A stretch of DNA of 64,000 nucleotides, taken from assembly GCA_009746045.1 (NCBI GenBank), contig RPFO01000084.1:167501-231500 (forward strand), given 5' to 3'. Positions within the stretch are counted from its first letter, which is position 1. Each line of letters begins with the position of its first letter. Under the pieces are notes generated by a model that saw only the letters and a list, made by a program, of their open reading frames with translations, was not told where the DNA came from and ran no database searches. Below are positions 37,736 to 50,689 of the stretch, piece by piece. The DNA is from Mesostigma viride (lineage: Eukaryota > Streptophyta > Mesostigmatophyceae > Mesostigmatales > Mesostigmataceae). The position numbers and the translations under genes were made by a program.

Positions 37736-38860
37736 AGTTAGTTAATTATAATCAGGTTGATTCAGATGAGGTCTGTGCTGGTTCCTTGTGGACTGGCCAG
37801 CCAGGGAGATATCTTCTTACATGGTCAGGCCCTTGCCGACCATGTAAGAACCTGTTAGGCGACGCAGTGGCCAGCATTGGACATACCGCCATATGTTTGT
37901 CTCCGCGATATGATTTTAGCTGACATGCAGAGCACAGACATTGTTGGCGTCATCCGCTCAACCCCTCTTATTCAGACATGGGACCTCGGATGTGTAGGAT
38001 TAGTAGCGTTGCCCAGGCGGACATTGTCAAAGACTACGACCCCCCAGTTGTGGGTCCTAGGAAATTTAACAAGCATGATTGTCTCCTTGTTGATAGGCAT
38101 TAATTAATCCTTGATGATAGGCATTGCTTGCGTGCAAGATTAGCTCGAGGCCCATATTTTAGACTACTAGCTGAGCTGTGGACATACATGTTGTTATTGA
38201 CGTCTTGACGGATATTGACGTCTTGGGGTGACTTCCACTATATCTTCTTTGGGGAATTCAGAGATCCCGGTCCCCCAACATGGACATGAGACTAATTAAA
38301 ATCAATTAATCAATGTCATGAATAGAGCGCGTTCATGACGTTCAGTCATGAACAGAGCCCTAACCTTAAACACATAAGAAAACAATTATGGCGGGCCATG
38401 TGACTTGGAATGTAAGAAGCTTAGCCCCCAAACATATTGTTGTCTCACGTAATGAATCACTTGCTGATCAACAAATCGATGGTTATCTCATAGGCACAAT
38501 GTACCTCTGACCATCATTGCTGGCCCATGCATGCATGCACCAATGGCAGCCTACATGACACATACATCGCTTATTTGCCATGTAAAAAATGCGACAAAGT
38601 GTCCATATAGGTACTCATAGATTAGCACAAATTCCTTAGCACGATGTGGACAACTTTGCTTAACGGTGAAAGCCTGTCTCGCCCTTATTGCCTTGAGGGT
38701 TCCCGGCGATAGGTCCTGTCTGTTGGTCGACATTTTTCTTTTGCAGCTGGCCATCGTCGGTAGGTATGAATGATCTCGATGCTAGCAATTACGATGATGA
38801 TACCCGAGGTAGTCTATACCTGGGATCGAGAGCTTCTTCTTGTATGGCAATGCCGGCAGG
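37736..38860. other. No recognisable gene, ~1.1 kb
   Basis: Only short frames without domains. A small inverted repeat (CATGGTCAGG...CCGACCATG) lies near 37818-37848. Confidence 0.35.
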
Positions 38861-39310
38861 GCGATGACGGTGACGGCCGTCACCGTCATCGCTCTCGACG
38901 GGCGTGATGAAAAGTACCTGGTTGATAGGCGGCAGCTATTCACAATATAGGCCGTTTTTTATTACTCCGAATAAAGAGTTAAGAGGTTGGCCCTCGGCAG
39001 GGCGATGACGGGGCGCTGACGGGGCGATGACGGGGCGATGACGGGGCGTTCACGCGCGTGATTAATAGAACCTGTTTGATAGGCAGCGGCTATTGGTAAT
39101 ATACTTTGTTGATTAAGAGAAGAGTTTAGATGTTGGCCCGTCGAGGGCGATGACGGTGACGAGCGTCACCGTCATCGCCCTCGACGGGCGTGATGAAAAG
39201 CCCATGTTTTATATGCGGTAGCTATTGGTAGTCCGTAGTATATAGGTCGTTGACTATCACTCCGAATAAAGAGTTAACAGGTTAAGGCCCTCGGCCGGGC
39301 GATCAGTGTT
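38861..39310. repeat. GATGACGG palindrome repeats
   Basis: Three ~140-bp related units. Unit 1 has a perfect 32-bp palindrome at 38861-38892 (half-site GCGATGACGGTGACGG). Unit 2 has direct CGGGGCGATGA repeats. Unit 3 has 25-bp arms at 39136-39160 and 39165-39189. Each is followed by a GGCGTGATGAAAAG...GATAGGCGGC-like segment. A further partial copy lies at 42187-42280. It is an uncharacterised repeat family. Confidence 0.8.
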
Positions 39311-41031
39311 TTTTTTAAGGTTTTCGTTACTAGTGGCGCTAGGCCACTTGTGGCGTTTCGAACTATGAAAACTTCAGTTTACTCGGCCAATGTGTGGCTT
39401 TAAGCCAATTAAAATTGGGCTTGGCACGGCCACGTGTGGCGGGCTGGCTTTTTGGTGCAGCAAATGACCCTACCGGCAGCGGGGTCAGCGCGGCGCGGCG
39501 CCGTACTGGCATTCCAAGTTCAAAGTAGTTCAGAACAGTATGTTTAATTATCTTAACCCATAGTCCGCTGACCCATTTTTGGCACTTTCATACCCCTGAA
39601 AATGAAAAAAATCATAACTCACAGGCCACAACTCCAAATACCCCCAACCAAGATGCTAGGAGTATCTACACTTCAAGGGCTTTCAGAATATGCAATAATA
39701 CCTGGGCTTTATCAAAGCATTTGGATGATAGCTTCAGTCAAAGTTGGCCAAAAGACGATCTTTTTTCCCCAAGGAAAAGTCTACCCCACCCTAACTTCCC
39801 AGGGAGGGCAGGGAATCTCAATAACAACATTGGACAACTTAGTTGGATAGTCCAATGGTGGTTTCCTTGGGTCAGACCACCCGGATAACCCATTACCCCT
39901 ATAAAACGTGCTCATACATGTGTGTGGGTTACGCGCGTGTAAACAGCTATCTACTATGACATGCAACACAATAATGCATTATAACAAGCTATCAAAGGCT
40001 GCCAAAAGTGCTGGAATACAAACACGTTGCCTACCTGCACTGACGGAGTGGTATACTCCAAAGAAATGCCCAAAACTGGGCACTTTCAGGGCTAATACCA
40101 CTCTTTACAACAGGCATGGAACTTGCTGAAATATGCATGGATAAAATCGTCATTTATAATGCATGGGATACATATTCCGCTGCAAACAACTCGCAAATAC
40201 GTTGTCTTACCTGGCTCGTTCATGCCCTACCCGGATTCCGCTGGCCGGGACCCTCATATCTCACACATACTGATGCTCTACATTCAAAGGCCGCAATAGC
40301 CGCATACTTCATGATCCGCCATGACTACCAGGTCGATGTTCCGTGCAAAGATGGCTACTAAACTAGTCCGCATTCTCAGCAAACGCTGCAGCTGACGTCC
40401 CATACCCAAACTGGATGCCCGGGCTGGCGCAGATTGCCCGGCCATAGGGAGAAAATCGACCTATGATAAGCTATGACTCATCTGGAACTGACGACCAGGA
40501 AAGCTATATTTTCCTACCTGTATTTTCCCAACCCTATAAATCTGGCCGTGCCTGACCTACGAAAATCATGCATCGTCATTCTGAGCAACATTCTGAACCG
40601 TTTCAAGCCGTGAGACGCAAAAATTTCGTAACAGCGGCACGTTGGCAGCCATATCTCATTACGCGCGCGCGCGAGCGAAAATTTCCCGCCAAAGTCACGT
40701 GATACATTCTCAATGCACGTTGTAATTACCAGGCTATGGCGAATATTACCCCCAAACCTATTCATCACCTTCGTCCCTAAGTGTTCCCGGACCCACCGGA
40801 CCACTGACATCCGTCACTAGTGGCGCGGCGCTCTCGGCGCGGCGCGAAACTCGACCGTTAGTCAAACCCCCCGACAGGTCGGGGGGTTAACGGACTAAGG
40901 GTTAATTTTTTTCGGGGAAATGGGTATATTTTATTAGCCAATTATGGACCAAAGAGGTGAGAGGGGAAATGAGTATCAGCGAATCCTAATGAAGGTGGGC
41001 ACACACACGTGTGGCGGTGACAGGTGAAAGG
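39311..41031. other. No recognisable gene, ~1.7 kb
   Basis: No supported coding region. A GC-rich hairpin with 11-bp arms (AACCCCCCGAC/GTCGGGGGGTT) is at 40865-40888. Confidence 0.35.
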
Positions 41032-41415
41032 CTAATAGGGCGCGTTATTAGACCAGGGAAGCCATTGGACCTGAGTGATGTCGCCATGAGGCATACTGGT
41101 GAATACCTGATTACGGCCCAGTAGATCATGAAAAAGCTGGAGCGGGCTGGGCTTGTCGTTATTGGGCCCTGGGTCCCACACCCTGTGTTGTTCCTGAGCT
41201 AACAGCCAGTAGCGGCGCATAGCCGCATTCCATAGGTATATAAAGCGCCGGACTACGCCGCCGCGGGTATACTCCTCGCGGACCTTAAAGACTGTCTCGT
41301 TGCGTATGGTCCAGATCGCGTATAGCATAGTAGTGCGTAGCCATATCCATTCTGCTTGGGAAACTGAAAGCTCGGACCCTGGTGTGCCAGCAATACCGAA
41401 AATGATGGTACGCAC
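41032..41415 (-). mobile_element. LINE-like RT C-terminal fragment
   Basis: On the minus strand this contains WLRTTMLYAIWTIRNETVFK, the region after the RT domain typical of plant-type non-LTR elements. It is followed by WNAAMRRYWLLAQEQ. It is a short relic with no start codon context. Confidence 0.5.
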
Positions 41416-41493
41416 GCTGATTGGGAGAGTGGGTGGCGATGCCGTCCATGCGGCCCAGATGTTAATTTCAAACTAGTAGAATTTAGTAGAATC

Positions 41494-41567
41494 ATTCACG
41501 CCTTAAGTTGGGTTCACGCCTGAAGTTGGGTTGACCAAAAACCTCGAACCCAACTTAAGGCGTGAAT
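41494..41567. repeat. 21-bp inverted repeat, possible miniature transposon
   Basis: Arms at 41494-41514 and 41547-41567 (core CACGCCTTAAGTTGGGTT and its complement) are perfect. A near copy of the arm also follows directly at 41513-41532. Confidence 0.7.
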
Positions 41568-42186
41568 GCCTGTACACAAGGCGGGCGAGCGTCTCCGTCT
41601 CAGGCATCGGCGCCGGGCGTACTTGGTAAATTAACAACAACGATTACTACTACAGCCACTGCTTAACAAAACGATTACTGAAGTGCCGAAAGTCGAAACA
41701 CATTAGTCAATGCAGTACAGTACTGTATGGCTGGCGAGTGACTGGAACTGAGGCGCCAGCCGCCAGGCCGCCAGCCAGCTGAAGCCAGAAAATGCACACA
41801 AGCTGCAGTCTGCACAGTGCACTCTGGTCTCTGGCAGCGGGCCACTTGCCACTTGGCACTTGGCCGGGCTCTACGTACATGCACTATGCGGCAGTCAGTA
41901 AGTCAGTCAGTCATAGTAGTACTCATGGTAGTTCTAGTACTAGGGAGGCTTGTGGCGGAACGCCGGCCGGAAGACCGGCTGACACCGCCAATTGTGGCGT
42001 AGCCTGTACTAGAGTGAACTTCAGGCACGGCCACCCTGTGGCGAAACGAAACTACAAAGTAGAACAGCACGGCCAAATTGTGGCTTCTTGGGTGCCCTGT
42101 CCAAGTGGGTGGCACCGCCACATTTTGCCAAAAAAAGTGCCACACCGCCACATTTGGCGGCATATCGCCACTAAAAAAAACACTGC

Positions 42187-42280
42187 GGGCGATGACGGGG
42201 CGATGACGGGGCGTTGACGCTCGTGATGAATAGGACCTGTTTGATAGGCGGCGGCTATTGCTAATATATAGGTCGGATAT
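42187..42280. repeat. Partial copy of the GATGACGG repeat
   Basis: It reads GCGATGACGGGGCGATGACG then CTCGTGATGAATAGGACCTG, matching part of the 38.9-39.3 kb repeat family but without its palindrome. Confidence 0.7.
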
Positions 42281-42294
42281 TTGTGTACCACCCC

Positions 42295-42690
42295 CCTCCT
42301 TCCCGCGGCAGGTACGCAGCGACCCGCTGTTGTCCTGGCTGCAATTGTGTATCACTTGTACGGTATTTGTGTATCACTTGTACGGTATTTGTGTATCACT
42401 TGTCCTCCTTCCCACGGCAGGTACGCAGCGACCCGCTGTTGTCCTGGCTGCAATTGTGTATCACTTGTACGGTATTTGTGTATCACTTGTACGGTATTTG
42501 TGTATCACTTGTCCTCCTTCCCACGGCAGGTACGCAGCGACCCGCTGTTGTCCTGGCTGCAATTGTGTATCACTTGTACGGTATTTGTGTACCACCCCCC
42601 TCCTTCCCACGGCAGGTACGCAGCGCCCGGCTGTTGTCCTGGCTGCAGTTGTGTACCACCTGTACGGTATTTGTGTACCACCACCCTCCA
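42295..42690 (+). repeat. Minisatellite, four ~88-110-bp units
   Basis: Each unit is built of GTACGCAGCGACCCGCTGTT plus one to three GTGTATCACTTGTACGGTAT modules. The four units differ in module number, showing a higher-order repeat. Frames through it are artificial. Confidence 0.85.
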
Positions 42691-43876
<1,186 letters not shown>

Positions 43877-44599
43877 TCCCACCCCCCGCTCTCTTGTCCC
43901 TCCCGCACCCCTCCTCTCTCTTTCCCTTTTCCTTGGCTGTTGAGAAGGACTGGGGTGAAAACTCCAGACCGTTGGTGGCTGCCTTCAAGCAGGAAGTTTC
44001 AAGGATCAACAAGTTTTTGTGAGCTGTCTGATATGGTCACTGCTGCGACAAAGGTGAGTTATCTTGTTTTTCATGTAATTTTTTTGCTGTAGCTAGGTAA
44101 GCCGGCCATTTTGTACTCCCCTTTCTTTTGCTCTCACGATTTATTCTTGTTGTGGTTTATATGGTCCCGTTAAGTGGCATGCATTATCATTATCCACATT
44201 AGTGTGAGAAACCATCCGCAGTGTTGTAGCTTGCATCTATAACAACAGTTTTTGCTGCCGCCGCCACTGCTATTACCAACATTAAGTCATTCTTGCTTTC
44301 TAAGCACTCTTTTTCCTCTTAGGCTGTTGGTTGGGATACCAGCCACCCTTGCACGCATAAATTCAAGCACCGGGTGCATGTGAAAACACAACCAAGGCAA
44401 GAATGTCCCCCTCTCGCAATATCCCACCCACGCAACGCACCCAATGCAGCAAGAATGGGACCACCTTGTTGCCATGAGCTCTAGCACCGTTGCCACCCCT
44501 AGCTTTCTACTGTTCCCGTCCATCCTTATTTACACTGGCTGCTTTGCTTGCATTTCTGGCTCAGTGCCAGTTTGCACTTGCTAGCTTGCTAAGACAATA

Positions 44600-45000
44600 A
44601 TGCAGCTTGCAAACGGCAAGGGCAAGCACCCGGGTAAGAGCAAAGGCAACCGCACGAGCAAAGGAAAGGGAAACTGGAAGAGCAAGCACAAGGCCAAGGA
44701 AAGGACAAAGGCACTTGTGCTTGCCAAAAGGGCAGGCTCAAGGGAAATGACAAGGGCAAGGGCAGGGGCAGGCACAAGGGAAGCGGATAAGGGCAAGGGC
44801 AGGCGCAAGGGAAAGAGATTAGGACAAGTCAAGCACGAGGGAACGGACAAGGGCAAGGGCAGGCACAAGGGAAAAGATGAAGACAAGGGCAGGCACTAGG
44901 GAAAGGATGAGGGCAACGGCAAACACTGGGGATCAAAGGATAGGGGCAAGGGCAGATGCTAGGGTAACAGTTAGGGCAAAGGCAGGCACAAGAGAAGAAT
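44600..45000 (+). repeat. Purine-rich degenerate repeats (GACAAGGGCAAGGGCAGG)
   Basis: Imperfect ~18-24-bp purine-rich units run for ~400 bp, giving an artificial Lys/Gly/Arg frame. Confidence 0.75.
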
Positions 45001-45252
45001 AAGGGGCCGTGAAGTATAAGTGGAAATGCGGGTGGCGACATGGGGTTCGATCGGGCCTGCTGATGCAAATGCAGATTTCAACTGCAGTGACAAACACAAG
45101 CGTAGACATAGGCAACGACAAATTCCTTGCATGTGTGCCTTGCTCTTCACCGGCTGGCTCGTTTGCTAGTTGTCTAACAGTTTCTACCGATAAACATCAC
45201 TTGCCATTGTAAGGTCTGCCTTGCTGCCGTGCTAGTGGGTAGCTGGGTGATC

Positions 45253-45480
45253 GTGCTTGTTCCTTGTCAAGGGAGGGATGCATGTGGAGTAGGTGGGTGG
45301 GTGTGCTTGTTCCTTGCCAAGGAAGGGATGCACAAAGGTTAGATAGGTGCACGTGCTTGTTTCTTGTCAAGGGAGGGACGCACAAAGGGTAGGTGGGGGC
45401 ACATGGTTGTGCCTCGTCAAGGGCGGGATGCACGAAGGGTAGGTGGGGGCATGTGGTTGGTCCTTGTCTTTTCACCGCCC
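45253..45480 (+). repeat. 50-bp minisatellite, five units
   Basis: Units start at 45253, 45303, 45353, 45402 and 45452, each with GTGCTTGTTCCTTGTCAAGG and a GGGATGCAC-AAAGG-TAGGTGGG part. Units diverge by point changes. Confidence 0.85.
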
Positions 45481-46134
45481 AAGCGATGGCGATGTAGCAT
45501 GCATTATACATTTATTCGTGCATTAAAAATCACTTTCCTTACAAGCGGCCTTAGCCGACTCCATCTGCCGTTGCCATTTCTCCGTATTGCATTGTCCGGA
45601 CACGGTTTTTGTGTCGCAGGTCTTCCCCCGTAAAGGCACAAGCTGCCTGCGCGCGGAATTATGTGCAGACACCTCGGTTTCCAACACGACGGCTTCCCGC
45701 ACATATCGAGCTCTGGATGTACAACATCTTCCCCCGGCGCACTTGCTCCCGGATGGAGCTTCTGTGCGGTGCCGACATCCCCGGAGCTGTCCTAAGCACC
45801 GCATGGAAACAGTATTTCAAGCCACGAAGAGAAGCCACGAATTTGATATTGACTTGATATTGTCGTCAGAAGACTTGATATGCTATTTTCTGTGAAGGCG
45901 TTGGATTTTTGTGCATGACATGTAATCCTGCATTTAATAATGAAATTTTTTATGAAATAGGAACTCGTCTTGCATGAGCCTTGCTGCAAATGCCATTCAT
46001 TTTTTTCCCCCGGGTAAATGGGTGTTAGGGGTTAGGTTGACCGAAATGATAAGTGAAATCAAAGTGAAATTCTGATAAGTGACATGCGTACTGCAATTCA
46101 GAACGACATAGCGACATGATTGTAGTACCGGTAG

Positions 46135-46760
46135 TGTACGCGAGAAGCATACGACGTCGTAACCTACGGGACCGAGTACCGGGATCGTAAATTACCAACT
46201 CGTAAATTACTACCTCGCAAATTACTACCTCGTACCTTACTACCTCGTAAATTACTACCTCGTACATTACTACCTCGTACATTACTACCTCGTACATTAC
46301 TACCTCGTAAATTACTACCTCGTAAATTACTACCTCGTAAATTACTACCTCGTAAATTACGACGTCGGATCTTACCTCGGATCTAACTCGTAGCTTACGA
46401 GAAAGATCCGAACTCTTATCTGGCGGAGCCAATTTTCGGAAGAACCGTTAGGTTCGCCAGAATTGGCGAAGCTTATAAGGCCGTACACGTGAGAAAACAT
46501 AGGAATAGGGGATGAAAATCCGTCAATCCATCCATCCATACATACATACATCCACCGAATTTGTCCCGAATTTGCAAGCATAAGGGTGAGGTTCTTCCGA
46601 AAATTGGCTCCGCCGTAGAGTTTCAACGGGCAAGTTGCAAACACGCACGTTACTTGATACAAACGGTAAGAGTAGTCTGTGCCGTAAATTACCACCTCGT
46701 AATTTACGCCTCGGATCCTTTTTACTACCCTCGGACGAAAAGTATAGTGATTAATTAGCA
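46135..46760. mobile_element. AT-rich repeat element with 15-bp array and foldback
   Basis: It comprises a tandem CTCGTAAATTACTAC array (about 46195-46365, ~12 units) and a 25-bp inverted repeat (arms 46422-46446 and 46590-46614, core GAGCCAATTTTCGGAAGAAC). Its terminal ~70 bp are shared inverted with 32513-32580. The end CACTATACTTTTCGTCCG with a TTAATTAA edge marks one border. It probably is a non-autonomous element. No coding is seen. Confidence 0.6.
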
Positions 46761-47176
46761 CATGACTGCGTCACGTGGGTAGGCCAGTCGGGGTAAATTG
46801 GCTCGTTTTGTCAAATTGTCAAATTGTCGGAGGGCGGGGACCGAGATTGTACACCTTGAAATTAACCCCTAAACCGTCCTCGTGCCGATTTTCGACTGCG
46901 AGTTTTTCTCATGCCTCACATTCGGCATGAGTTTGTGCGCCCTGTAGGGATTTGGCGGGAAGGTTTTGGCGGGAACCAACTAGACCACCGAAAAGATCTA
47001 GATTCACTCTATCCGTAGGACACTTGTCTGACCGTATTTGACCACCGTATCAGGGTGGAAACCCTGGTCAAAGTCAACAGGGTACCCTGGTGCATGCAGG
47101 TTTGGGCGGTAAAAAAAATTGACAAAAACGTACGAAAACGAAGGATGCGCAAAAAGGGGGGAGCGCGGACGTAGAC

Positions 47177-48350
47177 ATGGCGGACGAAATGCAGGCAGAT
47201 ATACGGACTTTCAAGGTAAAGAAGGGCATTTTCATGGCAGTGCCTGTGGAAAAATTCGGACTAGACTGGGCGATAGAGCAGTATGGGGAAAAACACAGCG
47301 AGGTACGTTTGCTGGGCAAGGTAGTGACAGTGAACAGGTCCGGAGATGGTGCACGGTGCTATTTCCCGGACGACAAGCTCACGTACCCATTCACCCGTGA
47401 GCAGATTTTCATATATTCGTGCAGCTCAGATGAGTACGAAGCTCTAGTGAAAGAATGCGCAGCCAGGAAGGTCCCAACGGCAGGTAGCAGTGACGATGAT
47501 AGCGAGCAGGGCCAGGATAGCGATTCTGACGCCGGCGAGGACGACGACGACAAATCCGAGGATATCGAGCTGCCCACACCGGTCAAGCGACGCGAGCCGG
47601 GGAAGCGCGCTGTCGGCAACCCGAAGAAGAACCCAGCCATCAGCCACGCCCCGAAAAGGCGCCGTCAGACCAAGGCGGCGGCCAGCGAGAGCGTTGTCTC
47701 GGACGCTTCCGATGACGACTTTGTTTACCAGAAGGGTGCGGAGGGTCCGGTGCCGAGCGGTGAGGCTGAGCTCGATGCCAGGTGTGTTTCCTTTTCCCGA
47801 TACTCCGGTGCTGTCGCCGATGACGGGTACCGCCTGCTATCAAAACCTTTCCCCTGCCCAGCTCAAGTTTGGGCCCCTCGGGCTGTTCTCCCTTTTCTGG
47901 TCCCAACGTGATGTCGTGGCCAAGATTGTCAAGGAGACCAACGACTATGCTGAGCTCAAGGGGGCGGGCAAGCCAGGTGAGCGTGAGTGGCACCCCTTAA
48001 CAATGCATGAGATGGGCAAATTTCTGGGTGGAGCAGGTGCTGTGCCAACTGTGCTGCGCGCAAGGCAGGAAGCACAAGACCTCGGTCATGTGCGAGCACT
48101 GTGACATGGCGTTCTGCAGCAACAGCGAGCGGAACTGCTTCGGCCTCTTCCACTCCGGGCAGGTGGAGGGGCTGGACTTCAACGTGACGAAGCAGCGGGT
48201 ATGGCAGCGCCTCTCCCAGCGTGGCGAATGCGCCAAGAATTTCAAGGGCGCCACTACCACGAGGGGGCAGCAGCCACCACCCGGAAGCTCAAGGGGGTGG
48301 CGCGGCGCCGCCATCTCAGGGCGGAGCATGTCCGCCTGGGATATAGTCCT
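47177..48350 (+). pseudogene. PiggyBac-like gene with the catalytic core deleted
   Basis: ATG at 47177 (MADEMQADIRTFKVKKGIFM). The N-terminal ~75 residues resemble a small barrel domain (EVRLLGKVVTVN...CYFPDD...YPFTREQIFIYS). Next is an acidic tract (SDDDSEQGQDSDSDAGEDDD) and basic NLS-like clusters. In a second frame (about 47800-48030) the start of the piggyBac transposase domain appears: GPLGLFSLFWSQRDVVAKIV, ETNDYAEL and EWHPLTMHEMGKFLGG. From ~48040, in another frame, the C-terminal Cys-rich finger follows: CQLCCAQGRKHKTSVMCEHC, FCSNSERNCFGLFH. The DDD catalytic region (normally ~250 residues) is missing. Weak splice-like sites (AGGTGTG...CAG) near 47780-47860 may explain the first frame change. 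Confidence 0.7.
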
Positions 48351-48466
48351 ACGGAGGCTGACTAAGAATGCTAGCATTTGTTGCCTACGTGGCATGGCAT
48401 TTGGCCTTTCCTGCCCGCGCTCATGCGCGCCGTGTATCACCATGGGCCGGCATGGTTTGAAGTGTG

Positions 48467-48605
48467 TGTTATTGTTTCATGGACCCACCTGTGCATGTGT
48501 TATTTGGTTTCATGTTGTTAGCCTGGGTTATTGTTTCATGGTCCCACCTGTGCATGTGTTATTTGGTTTCATGTTGTTAGCCTGCATGGGTTATTGTTTC
48601 ATGGT
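48467..48605 (+). repeat. Tandem ~62-bp repeat, 2.3 units
   Basis: The block beginning TTATTGTTTCATGG and running through CCTGTGCATGTGTTATTTGG is repeated directly. Confidence 0.8.
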
Positions 48606-48902
48606 CATGTCTTATTAGCTTTCATGTTTATGCATAACTTGTGCAGTTTGAAAATCTGCTCCGTGATGGTCACAGTGCCACCTATTTCTAGTTGGCAATT
48701 TTCAGTGTTACTGCATGCATGGTCCCTTGGTCACTAATTTATCTAGGAGTGCTGGGATGTTTTGACTTTGTGTGCAAGGTCCATCATGCATGTAAAAATA
48801 AGTACCACAGTATCAGCGGGTCTGCAAGCATTTACGCTTATTGTGGCATATATTTGTGCCACATAGGCTGGAATAAACATAATCATGCATGTTTCATGCT
48901 TA

Positions 48903-49375
48903 CCTATCATTTCCATGTTCAAAACTGCACTAGGATGTTTATTCTAGCCCCCCCAAACTGGTGACTCAAAATAGTCACCAGCTATTTTTAGCATTATCTT
49001 GTGGGTCCCTGGGTGAAACAAGACATGTAAGTGTTTGGATGTAGTGCTTGGGTACAGTTGCAGTCCCCCCTGAAATACTAGGGTGAAATCCAAGGTATAC
49101 GTGCTCCATCATGCATGATAAGGTTGTGAACCCCGTACTCGCGGCCCGCGCGTAGTCGTCTCCAATCATATCCGGCAGGGACCTGCAGTGGTTATGGCAG
49201 GTATTGGTGGCACACAGGTTGGAATAAGTGTTAGCATGCATGTTTGCCCATACTCCATGCTTACCTATCGTTTCCATGTTCAAAACTGAACTAGGATGCC
49301 TATTTTAGCCCCCCAAATACTCGCGACTCAAAATAGTCACCAGTTATTTTTAGCACCAGCTGATGGGTCCCTGGG
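48903..49375 (+). repeat. Direct repeats ~110 bp, 360 bp apart
   Basis: 48903-49015 and 49263-49375 share CCTATCATTTCCATGTTCAA, CTCAAAATAGTCACCAG and GGGTCCCTGGG. Each holds the stem GGTGACTC...GTCACC. This suggests two copies of a small inserted element. Confidence 0.7.
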
Positions 49376-50689
49376 GGAGTTACAATTTTTAGTGTTTGTA
49401 TCCCATCCTAACTAAAAAATCTATCTACAAAACCAACCCCAGGGTCAACTCATTGAGGAAAGGGGTCTATCATCCATTATAAGGGTGTCACCGCGCACAC
49501 TCACCGTACCCCCCTGAGGGGGGGGCTATTTATAGAGCAGGGGGGGCTAGCACTGGGACCACCCACTATACCCCCAGGTGGGCCCTAATATGGTTATGCT
49601 TGGTTCCTAGTATGGTCTAGAAAAAAAAATTAGGCTGAATGGGGGCACCTGTGGCATACTGTGCAACTCGTGACTCATTTTAGTCACGAGTCAAAGACGG
49701 TTGAGGGGTTAAATAAGAGGCATGCCTCCATCGAGATATAGTTTTGGAGGCGAGTTTCTATTGGCGTAAATGTGTAGTATTGTACGACATTACATGTCAA
49801 GGGTGACGAAAAGTACATCGGTACGTACGTACTGAAGTTGCGGAAGTGTCTCGGAGACGTTTCTAGATCGATGCGGACTTAGCATCTCGATCACATTGTA
49901 CATCATGCATCTGCTGCTGATCGCGGCGTGGGAACCAACAACAATAACAACAACGTTGTACATGGAAAAGAGCCCTTGCGTCGCGCTGTGCTGTGCATGG
50001 CGAACTTATTCTCCGCCGTCGGATTGCACAGTCGATGAGCATCGATGCTCGTCGAGGAACCCAACGCAAGCCATGTACAAAAAGAAGTAGAAAATGGTGG
50101 GGCGGCTACGGCCGGGGGCAACTTTGGTAAGTTACACAACTTGTAGCCTGGCGACTCCGCGTCAAGCAGCCCGCAGGTAGTCCGTAGGTTGTTCGCCGGC
50201 GTGAATGAAGTGACAATTTTGACCATTTGATAAAGTTAGAACTGGCGACAACCTAATTAATCAATTAATTAATTAATACACCCGTGACTGCGTCACGTTA
50301 GCATAAGTCCTCAGTGGGAGGGGAACATGGGATGGAATGGATGATGCTAGCTATCTAGTTCCTAGTTACAGGGTTGTGGGCACCACGGCCCGAATCGCTA
50401 TGAATGCCTTGGAAACGCGGTCACACGCGGAGCCCCCACGGCGACAACCTAGTCGGGGTAAAATCAATACACAGTAAAGGAACCTTCAACCCCTATACAC
50501 AAACAATGAGGATGGGGGGCGCCCGAGCTTCTCTCACTGCCAAGTGGGCAGGCCACAGAGCGCTCTCTCCACAGCAGGGTGCCGGGGCGCAACACAGTGG
50601 GTGCAATAGAACCATGCATGCAGTACCCATAAGTATACTGTATGCTGACGCATAGCTTACAAGGTGAGGTGGGCTCAAGACGTTGGCTA
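49376..50689. other. No recognisable gene; a hairpin-TTAA retroposon end inside
   Basis: At 50256-50350 (minus orientation) a (TTAA)n tail is followed by CGTGACTGCGTCACG (hairpin) and GGAACATGGGATGGAATGG. This is the third 3'-end type, also at 57185-57269 and partly at 46750 and 8590-8660. Confidence 0.5.

Noticed and set aside
40865-40888. GC-rich hairpin as a bacterial-style terminator
   Set aside because: No T-run follows and the context is eukaryotic repeat DNA.
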